A program made the position numbers and the translations under genes. Below are positions 34,382-43,836 of a DNA stretch of 64,000 nucleotides, piece after piece. The stretch is from NCBI RefSeq assembly GCF_016654015.1, contig NZ_JAEPWM010000001.1, positions 186,001 to 250,000 of the forward strand, read 5' to 3'. This DNA is from Ramlibacter ginsenosidimutans (GTDB lineage: Bacteria > Pseudomonadota > Gammaproteobacteria > Burkholderiales > Burkholderiaceae_C). The notes below the pieces were generated by a model that searched no databases, was not told the DNA's origin, and saw only the letters and a program-made list of their open reading frames with translations. Positions within the stretch are counted from its first letter, which is position 1. Each line of letters opens with the position of its first letter.

Positions 34382-36489
34382 GTGCGGTCTCCCAAGAGCC
34401 GGTCCCGGAGCTTGTCGAATTCGCGGTCCACGTCCAGCAGCTTGCGGTTGGCGGACAGCGCCATGCGCGCCTGCGATCCCTCTTCGGCCGGGCTGAGCCA
34501 GACCCAGAGCCGACGCTCCCGAACATACAGCATGGCGAAAACCCCCAGGATCAGCAAGGCGCAGCCGAGGTAGACGATGTAGTGGCCGGGCGAGCGCGTC
34601 ACCTGGAACACGCTGGCCTGCACCTGCTTGAAGTCCTGGAGTTCGAAGGCCATGGGCGCCGGGTAGGCGAACGCGTCGCTGAGGGCCAGCACGGACTGCG
34701 TGACGAAGGCCTGGGCGTGCTCGTCGCGCGGCAGCGGCGCCAGGCCCGCCTTCTCGCGGCTCAGCTCCATGAGTTCGAACAGCGCGCCGTTCAGGATGCG
34801 CACCAGCACCTCGCCGGCGCGCGGACGTTCGGCCTCCGGCACGTTGCCGTCGATGAATTCGGAGACCGCCTGCAGTCCGCCCACGGACTTGCCCGGTCCG
34901 CCCTCGGCGCCTGCGAACAGCGACAGCGCCCGCAAGGTCGAGGCCGTGAGCTGCTGGGCGAGTTCGGGCCGCGAAGGATCGGTCGCGAGCTTCGCATACG
35001 CGCGCACCGCGGCCTCGCGCATCGCCGGGTCGGCGAGCGCGGCGCGCAGGCGCAGGAAGCCGTCCATGCTGCCCTTGTCGTCGGCCGGGATCCGCATGTA
35101 GCGGAAGGTGTCGTCGGCGGCCTCGCGCATGCCGAGCAGGAACACCGGCGCGCCGTCGCCCAGGTCCACCGGCAACATGTAGTTGTGGAACTCGCGCGCC
35201 TGGCCCGACGCGTCGCGCAGCTTGTACGTGATGCTGGGGCCGACGTTGCGCAGCTTCTTCTTCGCATCGGGCTTGTTGGCCGCACCCAGGCGCGCGTCGA
35301 GCGCCGCCTTCAGGTCCACCTTGCGGACGTCCGTGCCGCTGCCCTCGTTGCCACCCAGGTTCTCCACGTTGATCACTCGCAGCGCCGTGTACTCCAGCGT
35401 CATCTTCTGCGCGCCGCCACCGGGCCCGCGCGTCAGCTCGGTGGATCCGCCGATCGTGCCCTGCACGTCGAAGCCATGGCCGCTGCCGTCCAGGGGCACC
35501 GCCTTCAGCGTGACGCTGGAGCCACCGTCGTCGAAGCTCGACTGGTAGATCTGCACGCCGCGATGGCTCACGGGATGGTTGACTTCCACGCGTGCGGGAA
35601 AGGATTCGCCGGTGTCGCGGTCGTGGATCACGATGTCGCTCGCGAACAGCTTGGGCATGCCCGCCGAGTAGTACTCCACGACGAACTTCTTCAGCTCGAT
35701 GGAGAAGGGCAGCTCCTGCAGCAGGATGCCGTCGGACTGGTTCAGGACGGCCGTGGACGACGCCGTGCCCTCGGCCACCATCAGGTTGCCCCGGAACGCG
35801 GGGTTGGTGCTCGCGAGCCGGTGCTGCGCCGACACCTGCGAGATCAGGCCGCCGCCGTTGTAGGGCTGCTTGCCGCCCCACAGCATCTGCGCGCGCACGA
35901 CCAGGTCGCCATCGAGCAGGCCGCCCAGGCACACCAGCACGATGGCGCTGTGCGCCGAGACATAGCCGATCTTGCCGAGCCCGCCCGTGCGCGCCGCGAC
36001 CATCCAGCCATTGCTTCGCTGCTGCAGTCGCACCTTCCAGCCGCCCCGCGCCAGGGCCTGGCCGATCCGCTGCGCCTCGGTTTCCGGCGGGTCGGCCAGG
36101 CGCGCTTCGGCCCGGTGGTGGAACGCCAGCAGGGAGCCTTCGCGGATGTTCTCCTTGTACGTCTTCAGGTCCGCCAGGATCTTGGGCGCATTGCGCGCGA
36201 TGCACAGCGAGGTGCTGACGACCAGGAACGCGAGGATCAGCAGGAACCACCAGGCGCTGTAGACGGCGTCGAGGTGGACCGCCAGGAACAGCTGGGCCCA
36301 GAACGGACCGAACTGGTTGACGTAGTTCGGCATCGGCTCGTGCTGCTTGAGCACGGTGCCGATGACCGACGCGATGCAGATCACCGTCAGCAGGGCGATC
36401 GCGAACCGCATCGACGAGAGGAGCTCGACCAGTTCCTGGGGCCGGCGCGGCGCGCGCTCGGCGGGCGGGTCGGCGGTGATGGTGCTCAT
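34378..36489 (-). CDS. resB: Cytochrome c biogenesis protein ResB (Ccs1)
   Basis: ResB is the partner of CcsB in System II cytochrome c maturation and forms the heme-attachment complex at the outer face of the inner membrane. The 703-residue protein has N-terminal helices (LLTVICIASVIGTVLKQ, WFLLILAFLVVSTSL), a large periplasmic domain and a final helix near YIVYLGCALLILGVFAMLYV. Two charged insert regions around residues 300-450 (KAALDARLGAANKPDAKKKL) lengthen the periplasmic domain. It starts 12 bp after a terminator-like hairpin that ends the cytochrome c4 gene. Confidence 0.94.
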   Translation of the reverse strand: MSTITADPPAERAPRRPQELVELLSSMRFAIALLTVICIASVIGTVLKQHEPMPNYVNQFGPFWAQLFLAVHLDAVYSAWWFLLILAFLVVSTSLCIARNAPKILADLKTYKENIREGSLLAFHHRAEARLADPPETEAQRIGQALARGGWKVRLQQRSNGWMVAARTGGLGKIGYVSAHSAIVLVCLGGLLDGDLVVRAQMLWGGKQPYNGGGLISQVSAQHRLASTNPAFRGNLMVAEGTASSTAVLNQSDGILLQELPFSIELKKFVVEYYSAGMPKLFASDIVIHDRDTGESFPARVEVNHPVSHRGVQIYQSSFDDGGSSVTLKAVPLDGSGHGFDVQGTIGGSTELTRGPGGGAQKMTLEYTALRVINVENLGGNEGSGTDVRKVDLKAALDARLGAANKPDAKKKLRNVGPSITYKLRDASGQAREFHNYMLPVDLGDGAPVFLLGMREAADDTFRYMRIPADDKGSMDGFLRLRAALADPAMREAAVRAYAKLATDPSRPELAQQLTASTLRALSLFAGAEGGPGKSVGGLQAVSEFIDGNVPEAERPRAGEVLVRILNGALFELMELSREKAGLAPLPRDEHAQAFVTQSVLALSDAFAYPAPMAFELQDFKQVQASVFQVTRSPGHYIVYLGCALLILGVFAMLYVRERRLWVWLSPAEEGSQARMALSANRKLLDVDREFDKLRDRLLGDRT

Positions 36490-36501
36490 GACTTCCGGAC
36501 G

Positions 36502-36534
36502 AAAAAAGGCGGGCGCTCTAGGAGCTGCCCGCCC
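36502..36534 (-). terminator. Rho-independent terminator between cytochrome c4 and resB
   Basis: On the minus strand GGCGGGC-A-GCTC, loop CTA, GAGC-GCCCGCC forms an 11-bp stem with one bulged A, followed by six T residues (plus 36502-36507 are A). It ends the cytochrome c4 transcript but is only 12 bp from the resB ATG, so it could also act as an attenuator for resB-ccsB. Confidence 0.75.
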
Positions 36535-36580
36535 GTGATTGGTGCCGCCCCGCGGCGTTTAGTTCAACAGACGACTTGAT

Positions 36581-37363
36581 CTAGCGCAAGCCGGCGACAT
36601 AGTCGGCGACGGCACGGATCTCGCGGTCGTTGAGCTTGGCCGCGATCGCGGCCATCTGCGGGCTGTTCTTGCGGATGCCGTCGCGGAAGGCGACGAGCTG
36701 GCTGGCCACATAGTCGGCGTGCTGTCCGGCCAGGCGCGGGTACTGGGAGGGGATGCCGGCGCCGTTCGGGCTGTGGCAGCCGGCGCAGGCGGGCGCCTCG
36801 CGGTTCTGGATGCCGCCGCGGTAGATCTTCTCGCCCAGCGTGACCAGTTCCTTGTCCTTGGCGAAGCCGGGCTTGGCCTGCTGCGCACCGAGGTAGGCCG
36901 CGATGTTGCGCATGTCCTGGTCGGTGAGCTGGGCGGCGAAGCCCTGCATGATCGGGTTCTGGCGCCTGCCGGCCTTGAACTCCTCGAGCTGCTTGACGAT
37001 GTATTCGGGATGCTGCTGCGAGAGCTTCGGGTTGGCGGGCGTGCCGGAGTTGCCGCCCGCGCCGTGGCAGGCCACGCACACTGTGCCGAACTTCGCCTCG
37101 CCCGCGGCGGGGTCGGGCTTGATGGCAGCGGTCTTGGGTGCCTCCGCGTTCGGCGCGGCTGGCGCAGGCGTGGCCGCCTGCGGGCCAGGCGCCGGCATCG
37201 AACTCGCAGCCTGCGGGGGCGCAGCCGAGAGCCCCGATGCGCCCGCGGCAGGCATGCTGGCTGCGGGCGCAGCGGCGGATGCGGCGGGCTGTTGGGCCCA
37301 GTTCGGGAGCGCGGACGCAGCGAGCACGGCGGCCAGCAGCAGGTAGGCAGGCGTCTTTTTCAC
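36581..37363 (-). CDS. Cytochrome c4-type diheme cytochrome c
   Basis: This periplasmic diheme electron carrier has two CXXCH heme sites, CVACHG and CAGCHS, each followed by a distal methionine region (PIMQGFAAQLTDQDMRNIAAY and PQMAAIAAKLNDREIRAVADY). The 260-residue product starts with GTG at 37363 (MKKTPAYLLLAAVLAASA), a normal signal peptide. A long Ala/Pro-rich linker of about 70 residues separates the signal from the first heme domain. Cytochrome c4 usually donates electrons to terminal oxidases such as cbb3. It lies beside its own maturation genes. Confidence 0.92.
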   Translation of the reverse strand: MKKTPAYLLLAAVLAASALPNWAQQPAASAAAPAASMPAAGASGLSAAPPQAASSMPAPGPQAATPAPAAPNAEAPKTAAIKPDPAAGEAKFGTVCVACHGAGGNSGTPANPKLSQQHPEYIVKQLEEFKAGRRQNPIMQGFAAQLTDQDMRNIAAYLGAQQAKPGFAKDKELVTLGEKIYRGGIQNREAPACAGCHSPNGAGIPSQYPRLAGQHADYVASQLVAFRDGIRKNSPQMAAIAAKLNDREIRAVADYVAGLR

Positions 37364-37399
37364 GTTTCTTTCGTTATGAGGCGCAAAACCGCCGGATTC

Positions 37400-37405
37400 T
37401 ACAAT
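37400..37405 (+). promoter_or_regulatory. -10-like TACAAT upstream of engB
   Basis: TACAAT overlaps the first in-frame ATG (37404) of the engB frame. If this is the -10 box, transcription starts near 37412 and translation must begin at the next ATG, 37434. The -35 region is poor. Confidence 0.3.
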
Positions 37406-37433
37406 GCCGCACTCCGCCCTCTTCCGCCCCCCA

Positions 37434-38111
37434 ATGACCTCCCCTCCGGCCCCGCGTGGCCCCGCCTCCCCTGCCCCGTCCCCGGAGGCCGCGCAAGCGG
37501 TGGCCTGGCTGCACACGGCCAGGTTCCTCACCACCGCTCCCCGCCTGGAGCACCTGCCGCCCCTGGACGTGCCGGAAATCGCCTTCGTCGGCCGCTCCAA
37601 TGCCGGCAAGTCCACCTGCATCAACATGCTCACGCAGCAGAAGCGCCTGGCCTTCGCCTCGAAGACGCCGGGCCGCACGCAGGCGATCAACCTGTTCGCG
37701 CTGGGCAAGCAGGGGGCCACCGATGCGGTGCTCGCCGACCTGCCCGGCTACGGCTATGCCGCCGTGCCCAAGGCGGACAAGATCCGCTGGCAGCAGGTGA
37801 TGGCCAATTACCTGGTCACCCGCGAGAGCCTCACCGGCGTCGTGATGCTGGTGGACCCGCGCCACGGCCTCACCGAGCTCGACGACATCCTGCTGGAAGT
37901 GATCCGCCCGCGCGTCGAGGCAGGCATGAAGTTCCTCGTGCTCCTCACCAAGGCGGACAAGCTGAACCGGTCGGATGCCAACAAGGCCTTGTCCATCGCG
38001 CGACTGCAAACGGCCGGCGGCGAGGTCAAACTGTTCTCGGCCCTGAAACGCCAGGGCGTGGAGGAGACCTCGCTCCTCCTGTGGCAGTGGGCCCATCCCG
38101 ACGCGACCTGA
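37434..38111 (+). CDS. engB: Ribosome-biogenesis GTP-binding protein EngB (YsxC)
   Basis: EngB is an essential GTPase in assembly of the 50S ribosomal subunit. The 225 residues (from 37434) show G1 FVGRSNAGKSTCINML, the switch TPGRTQAINLF, G3 LADLPGYGYAAVPK, G4 VLLTKADKLNRSDANKAL and G5 KLFSALKRQGVEE. The frame is open ten codons further up to 37404, but that ATG overlaps a likely -10 box. Neither start has a strong ribosome site. It is divergent from the cytochrome c4 gene. Confidence 0.95.
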   Translation: MTSPPAPRGPASPAPSPEAAQAVAWLHTARFLTTAPRLEHLPPLDVPEIAFVGRSNAGKSTCINMLTQQKRLAFASKTPGRTQAINLFALGKQGATDAVLADLPGYGYAAVPKADKIRWQQVMANYLVTRESLTGVVMLVDPRHGLTELDDILLEVIRPRVEAGMKFLVLLTKADKLNRSDANKALSIARLQTAGGEVKLFSALKRQGVEETSLLLWQWAHPDAT

Positions 38112-38154
38112 GCGCCGGCCGCGCCGCTGCCGCCGCGGCCACGGAGGTTCCCGC

Positions 38155-39048
38155 ATGAAGATCGAGACCTGGCAGCAGCCGCTGCCGCACGGCATCAACC
38201 TCAGCTGCCGCGGCGCCGGGGACCGCGGCCGCCCCGTCCTGCTGTTCCTGCACGGCTTCCCCGAAGCCGCATTCATCTGGGACGAGGTGCTGCTGCACTT
38301 CGCGCGCCCTGAGCACGGCGGCTACCGCTGCGTGGCGCCGAACCTGCGCGGCTACGAGCAGTCCTCGCAGCCCGCGGACGTCGCGGCCTACCGGCCCAAG
38401 CACCTGGTGCAGGACATCGCGGCGCTGGCGCAGATCGAAGGCGCGCCGCTCGCCTGCCTGGTCGCGCACGACTGGGGCGGCGCGGTCGCCTGGAACTTCG
38501 CCAACCAGCTGCCGCAGCTCACGCGCAAGCTGGCCATCGTCAACTCGCCGCACCCCGGCACTTTCCTGCGCGCGCTGCAGGAGAGCCCCAAGCAGCGCGA
38601 GGCGAGCGCGTACATGAATTTCCTGGCGCGTCCGGACGCGGAGCAGCTGCTGCGCGCGGACGGCTACCGCCGGCTGCTGGGATTCTTCACGAACTGGGGC
38701 CCCGCGCCCTGGCTGACCGAGGAAGTGAAGGCGCAGTACCGCGCGATCTGGGACGCGAGCCTCACCGGCGGCCTCAACTACTACCGCGCCTCACCGCTGC
38801 GTCCGCCGCGCGAGGGCGACCCCGCGGCGGCCGCCGTCACGCTGCCGCGCGAGATGCTCACCGTGGACCTGCCCACGCTCGTCATCTGGGGCATGCAGGA
38901 CGCGGCGCTGCTGCCGGAACTGGTCGAGGGCCTGGAGGAATACGTCCCGCATCTCACGCTGGAAAGGGTGCCCGAGGCGTCGCACTGGATCATCCACGAG
39001 CAGCCCCAGCGCGTGATCGCCTCGCTCGAAGCCTTCCTGCGTCAGTAG
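38155..39048 (+). CDS. Alpha/beta hydrolase, epoxide hydrolase / haloalkane dehalogenase-like
   Basis: This 297-residue protein has the alpha/beta-hydrolase fold with aspartate nucleophile Asp106 in LVAHDWGGAVAWNFA, oxyanion segment LFLHGFPEAAFIWDE, acid in VIWGMQDAALLPE and histidine in PEASHWIIHEQPQRV. The HGFPE and HDWGG motifs point to soluble epoxide hydrolases or fluoroacetate-type dehalogenases, but the substrate cannot be assigned. It has a strong GGAGG ribosome site, follows engB by 43 bp, and its end overlaps the convergent acyltransferase gene by seven bases. Confidence 0.88.
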   Translation: MKIETWQQPLPHGINLSCRGAGDRGRPVLLFLHGFPEAAFIWDEVLLHFARPEHGGYRCVAPNLRGYEQSSQPADVAAYRPKHLVQDIAALAQIEGAPLACLVAHDWGGAVAWNFANQLPQLTRKLAIVNSPHPGTFLRALQESPKQREASAYMNFLARPDAEQLLRADGYRRLLGFFTNWGPAPWLTEEVKAQYRAIWDASLTGGLNYYRASPLRPPREGDPAAAAVTLPREMLTVDLPTLVIWGMQDAALLPELVEGLEEYVPHLTLERVPEASHWIIHEQPQRVIASLEAFLRQ

Positions 39049-39908
39049 ACGCCCGGCTCGCCGGGCGGGCGCGTCTTGAAGCGCTTGTGCACCCAGTAGT
39101 ACTGCGACGGCATCTCGTCGATGTACTCCTGCAGCCGGCGGTTCATCAACGCGGTGTCGGCCTCCGCATCGCGTGTCGGGAAGCCGGCCCAGGCTTCCAT
39201 CACGCGCACCTCGTAGCCGGTCGGCGTGAGCCGCGTGATGAGGGGCACGACCTTGGCGCGGCCAAGCCGGGCAAAGCGCGACAGCGAAGGCACGGTCGCC
39301 GCCGGCACGCCGTAGAAGGGCACGAAGATCGAATCCTGCGCACCGAAGTTCATGTCCGGCAGCAGGTACAGCACGCCTCCTTCGCGCAGCACGGAGACGA
39401 TGTCGCGCACGCCTTCGGAGCGGTTCATGGGACGCGAGTCGCCGAAGCGGTAGCGGCCCTTCAGCGCCCAGGCGTCGACCACGGGATTGCTCTGGCGCGT
39501 GTAGATGCCCACGAAGCGGCGGGCCACCTGCTGCGACAAGGCGGTGACGCCGGCGTCGAGTCCGACGAAGTGGGGGCAGAACACGATGGTGCCTTCGTGC
39601 CCGGCGAGCTCGCGCACGGCGCCCGTGAGCACCAGCCGCCGCAGCAGCACGTCCGGGTCGCCGTGCCACAGCCACGCGCGATCGAGGAAGGACTGCGCCA
39701 CGTGGATGAAGACCTCGCGCGCGACCTGCCGGCGCTGCGCTTCGCTCCAGTGCGGAAAGCACAGGCGCAAGTTGACGTCGACCACCGTGCGGCGCGAGCG
39801 CACCACCAGGAACAGCAACACGCCGACGGCCCACCCGAGTCCGCGGATCCAGCGCAGCGGCAGCGGCGCGAGCGCGCGCATCAGGAGAATGCCCAGGCGG
39901 CTGATCAT
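39042..39908 (-). CDS. LpxL/HtrB-type lysophospholipid (lipid A) acyltransferase, second of tandem pair
   Basis: This 288-residue inner-membrane acyltransferase of the LpxL/LpxM family adds secondary acyl chains to lipid A precursors. The HX4D catalytic motif is HFVGLD, and conserved blocks LYLLPDMNFGAQDSIFVPFY and VPLITRLTPTGYEVRV are present. An N-terminal hydrophobic segment (GLGWAVGVLLFLVV) anchors it. It overlaps the upstream homologue by ATGA. Which one acts as LpxL or LpxM cannot be decided by eye. Confidence 0.88.
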   Translation of the reverse strand: MISRLGILLMRALAPLPLRWIRGLGWAVGVLLFLVVRSRRTVVDVNLRLCFPHWSEAQRRQVAREVFIHVAQSFLDRAWLWHGDPDVLLRRLVLTGAVRELAGHEGTIVFCPHFVGLDAGVTALSQQVARRFVGIYTRQSNPVVDAWALKGRYRFGDSRPMNRSEGVRDIVSVLREGGVLYLLPDMNFGAQDSIFVPFYGVPAATVPSLSRFARLGRAKVVPLITRLTPTGYEVRVMEAWAGFPTRDAEADTALMNRRLQEYIDEMPSQYYWVHKRFKTRPPGEPGVY

Positions 39909-40729
39909 GCGGGCGCCTCGGTGCGCGGCTGCTTGTAGCGCGCGTAGCCCCAGAGGTATTGCTGCGCGCCGGCGCGCACGAGGCGTTCCATGGCGGCGTT
40001 CACCTGCGCCGCAGCCTGCACCGGATCCTCCGCGAGCGCGCCTTCCCAGGGCTGCAGGTGCACGACATAGCCGCGGCCGCGCGGCAGGCGCTCGCCCCAG
40101 GCCAGCAGCAGCGCCGCGCCGGTCTGCTGCGCGAGCCGGGCCGGCAAGGTCATGGTGTAGGCGTCGCGTCCGAAGAACGGCGCCCACACGCCGAGGCCGC
40201 GCGGCGGCACCTGGTCCGGCAACAGGCCGACCGCCTCGCCGGCCCGCAGCGCGCGCAGCATCTGGCGCACGCCGGCCAGCGTGGTGGGGACGGCTTGCAT
40301 GTTGTCCCGCGTGCGCGAGTTCGCCACCAGCTCCCGCAGCCACGCCTTGCGCGCGGGGCGGTAGAGGACCGTGATGCGGCCGAAGCGGGCCGCATACGCC
40401 TGGGCCGTCACTTCGAAGCAGCCGAGGTGGGGCGTGAGGAAGACGATGCCGCGGCCCTGGGCCCGCAGCGCCTCGATGCGCTCGGCTCCGTCCCAGTGGA
40501 TGGGGGCCGGCGCGCCGAACCAGAGCCGCGGCGTCTCCGCCAGCAGCTTGCCGGCCTCGGCGACGGCGCGGCGCACCTGCGCGAAGCCGTACCCCGCCTG
40601 CCGGGCGTTGTCGAGGAAGCGGCGCCGGTAGGTCGGGGAACACACGAAGGTGAGCCAGCCCAGCCCCGCGCCGGCAAAGTGCAACAGCGGCAAGGGCCAT
40701 CGGGAAAACAGTTGGAAGAGCGGTTTCAC
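39905..40729 (-). CDS. LpxL/HtrB-type lysophospholipid (lipid A) acyltransferase, first of tandem pair
   Basis: This 274-residue homologue of the following gene has the HX4E motif HLGCFE, the conserved LLPDQVPPRGLGVWAPFFGR and LLAWGERLPRGRGYVVHL. It starts with GTG at 40729. The pair probably carries out two late acylations of lipid A, or one of them acts on another lipid. It is divergent from metK across a 135-bp gap. Tandem acyltransferases ahead of metK are common in Burkholderiales. Confidence 0.88.
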   Translation of the reverse strand: MKPLFQLFSRWPLPLLHFAGAGLGWLTFVCSPTYRRRFLDNARQAGYGFAQVRRAVAEAGKLLAETPRLWFGAPAPIHWDGAERIEALRAQGRGIVFLTPHLGCFEVTAQAYAARFGRITVLYRPARKAWLRELVANSRTRDNMQAVPTTLAGVRQMLRALRAGEAVGLLPDQVPPRGLGVWAPFFGRDAYTMTLPARLAQQTGAALLLAWGERLPRGRGYVVHLQPWEGALAEDPVQAAAQVNAAMERLVRAGAQQYLWGYARYKQPRTEAPA

Positions 40730-40736
40730 GCGGTTT

Positions 40737-40864
40737 AGAATTCTGGCGTCGCCGAGTTATGGAACTACTTGCAGGGCGACGTTAAAGAATTCTGCTAAAG
40801 CGTTCGCCCAAGCTCCGGCAGAAGGCAACGCGCCTTCCCAAGCCAACCAACGGAGTTTATTCAA
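40737..40864 (+). promoter_or_regulatory. Structured metK leader region
   Basis: The 128 bases before metK hold two stems: CGTCGCC (40747-40753) with GGCGACG (40775-40781), and a tight hairpin GAAGGC-AACGC-GCCTTC (40821-40837). They also hold a direct repeat AGAATTCTG at 40737-40745 and 40786-40794. A GGAG ribosome site is at 40852-40855. I cannot match it to a named SAM riboswitch class by eye. It may be an RNA regulator or just the divergent promoter region. Confidence 0.3.
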
Positions 40865-42046
<1,182 letters not shown>

Positions 42047-42060
42047 TCATCAAACCCAGC

Positions 42061-42287
42061 AACCGGACGCAGAGGACGCAAAGGTTTCGCAGAGGACGCA
42101 AAAGAAAACCCTAGAAGGTTTTTTCTGCGCGCTTCTGACTTTTGCGACCTCTGCATCCGGTTGTCGGCTCCCGCATTCGGGACGCAAAGGTTCGCAGAGG
42201 ACGCAGAAGAAATCCCTTAAAGGTTTTTTCTGCGTCCTTCCTGCTTTTGCGGCCTCTGCGTCCGGCTGTCCGCTCCCGCCTTCGGAA
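42061..42287. repeat. Palindromic dispersed repeat, two tandem copies (copies 2 and 3)
   Basis: Copy 2 spans 42061-42162 with ends AACCGGACGCAGAGG and CCTCTGCATCCGGTT (one mismatch as an inverted repeat). Copy 3 spans about 42175-42263 with similar arms. The spacers after each copy (near 42163-42180 and 42266-42287) are also alike (GCTCCCGC-TTCGG), so the unit is tandemly duplicated with a period near 105 bp. Copy 2 shares 34 identical bases with the repeat at 3807-3840. A- and T-runs at the hairpin tips could give bidirectional termination between metK and the convergent gene. Confidence 0.8.
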
Positions 42288-42294
42288 GTCCGCT

Positions 42295-43140
42295 TTACTG
42301 CGTGCTCGCCGTCGTCTGCAGGCCGTAGTCCTGGCGCTTGAGCGCCACGTAGGTGCTGCGGTCCATTTCGTGCAGCTGGCGCGGGTAGTGTTCTGTCGCG
42401 GCGAACCACTGGTTGATGCGCTTGTCCGTGCGCTGGGCCTGGGGCAGGTCCATCGTGTTCAGGTACGCGTCGATCGCGAGGTAATAGCGCATCGCATTGC
42501 GCTCCACCGCGCCCCGCACGCCGTTCGTGGTGAAGCCGACCTTGCTCGCGCCCGCGGTGGCCATGTAGGCGTTCATGGCGAAGCGACCCATGCCGCCGAA
42601 GCCGTAGCCGTAGTTCATGTGCATGAACGTGTGGCCGTTGTCCAGCGGCACCGCTTCCACGTTGACGCGGTAGTCGTGCGTGCTGAACGGACCCTGCGCC
42701 GCGTTCAGGCGCGTGTCGAGATAGTCGTCCGACGCGGCCACCGGAGAGAACCCGAAGTCGATCCGGTACGCCTGGTCGGCGGGCTGGTCCGGCTTGCGCG
42801 CGATCAGCACGGTGAGGTGATTGCCGCTGGCCTGGCAGCCCTTGGTGTTGAAGGGCAGCAGCATGATGTCGCACCAGGCCGCGGGATCCTGCAGCGCCTC
42901 CTTCACCTTGTCATAGGGGTGGTCCAGCACCGCATACACGTCGCCTTGCAGCGTGTTGCCGTGCTCGGCCGAGTCGATCACCATCGGCCGCCCGTACGAG
43001 TTGTGCTGCAGCTGCGGCTTGAGTTCCGTGTAGCGGCTGCGCAGGCTGCCGGCGTCGGCGTGCGCGGCGACGCTGGAGAGGGCCAGCAGGCTGGCGGCGG
43101 CCACGCCCGCAAGGCGGGCCAGCATGGGTGTCCGGATCAT
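42295..43140 (-). CDS. Secreted protein of unknown function (SRPBCC-like?)
   Basis: This 281-residue product has a signal peptide (LARLAGVAAASLLALSSVAAHA). The mature part resembles lipid-binding START/SRPBCC-type domains in overall pattern (GDVYAVLDHPYDKVKEAL, then an alternating beta-strand pattern with YRVNVEAVPLDNGHTFMHMN). There are glycine/tyrosine-rich stretches (YGYGFGGMGRFAMNAYMATA). I do not recognise the family with confidence. It is coupled by ATGA to the upstream gene at 43137, so the two probably work together at the periplasm. Confidence 0.75.
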   Translation of the reverse strand: MIRTPMLARLAGVAAASLLALSSVAAHADAGSLRSRYTELKPQLQHNSYGRPMVIDSAEHGNTLQGDVYAVLDHPYDKVKEALQDPAAWCDIMLLPFNTKGCQASGNHLTVLIARKPDQPADQAYRIDFGFSPVAASDDYLDTRLNAAQGPFSTHDYRVNVEAVPLDNGHTFMHMNYGYGFGGMGRFAMNAYMATAGASKVGFTTNGVRGAVERNAMRYYLAIDAYLNTMDLPQAQRTDKRINQWFAATEHYPRQLHEMDRSTYVALKRQDYGLQTTASTQ

Positions 43141-43622
43141 GCGTGTTTCCTGTGGGGGTCGGCTTCCTCGGTGTGCGAAGCCTCGGTGTTGTCGGTGCTG
43201 GTGCCGGTGGTCTCGGACTCTTCTTCCAGGAAGGCCTGGACATCGAGCTGGATGCCGCCCATGAACAGCGAATGCGGCGCCACCTCGTACAGGTAGCGAC
43301 CGCGCGGATTGAGCACCAGCCGCATGCGCAGGCGCGGCGACTCGATGCCTTCCCACGCGCGGATCAGGCGCGTGCGGACCAGGTTGTCCCCGCACTGCAG
43401 CGACTTCAGCTTGTGGTAGTTGGTCGAGAGGTCGACCGCATCCAGGTACCACGCCGACTGCTTGTTGCGAGCCAGCAGGTTGGCGGAGAGGTCGATCTCG
43501 AGGGTGAGCAGGTTGCCTTCCACTTCCAGGAAGAGATTGCGGCCGAGGAGTCCGCCATTCGTCTCGCCGTACTTGTACGTGAGATGCAGGTGCGAGGGCG
43601 TCTTGCGCAGTGAGTATTTCAT
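43137..43622 (-). CDS. Conserved-looking hypothetical protein, coupled to the secreted protein gene
   Basis: The 161-residue protein has no signal peptide or membrane segment. It appears beta-rich in its first 125 residues (NLFLEVEGNLLTLEIDLSAN, RLRMRLVLNPRGRYLYEVAP) and ends in a charged, low-complexity acidic tail with histidines (EEESETTGTSTDNTEASHTE). No family is recognised. Normal codon use and the ATGA overlap with the next gene support it as real. The 214-bp region upstream is shared with the divergent glycine-zipper protein gene. Confidence 0.7.
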   Translation of the reverse strand: MKYSLRKTPSHLHLTYKYGETNGGLLGRNLFLEVEGNLLTLEIDLSANLLARNKQSAWYLDAVDLSTNYHKLKSLQCGDNLVRTRLIRAWEGIESPRLRMRLVLNPRGRYLYEVAPHSLFMGGIQLDVQAFLEEESETTGTSTDNTEASHTEEADPHRKHA

Positions 43623-43836
43623 GGGGGTTCACCCGATGGGCACAGCGTGAGGGCGAGGCCGGCGCGCCCACGTAGGACGTTCTTGCGTCTCCCTGTGGGT
43701 GCGCTCAGCCACGTGCGCACCGCAGCGCCACGACCGACGTTTCCTACACGGGATGGCGTGCTTTGGCCCACGGCGCGGTTGGCCCATCGGCCCAAGATGG
43801 CAGTTATCCCCTCGAAACAGACAAAAGGAGCAAGCA

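Noticed and set aside
40737-40864. Known SAM riboswitch class upstream of metK
   Set aside because: I could not fit the conserved core of SAM-I, SAM-II or SAM/SAH classes; reported only as an unclassified structured leader.
43740-43800. Sigma-54-like promoter (TGGCGTGCTTTGGC) before the DUF2383 gene
   Set aside because: The GC element and spacing to the -24 box do not match the consensus; likely chance.
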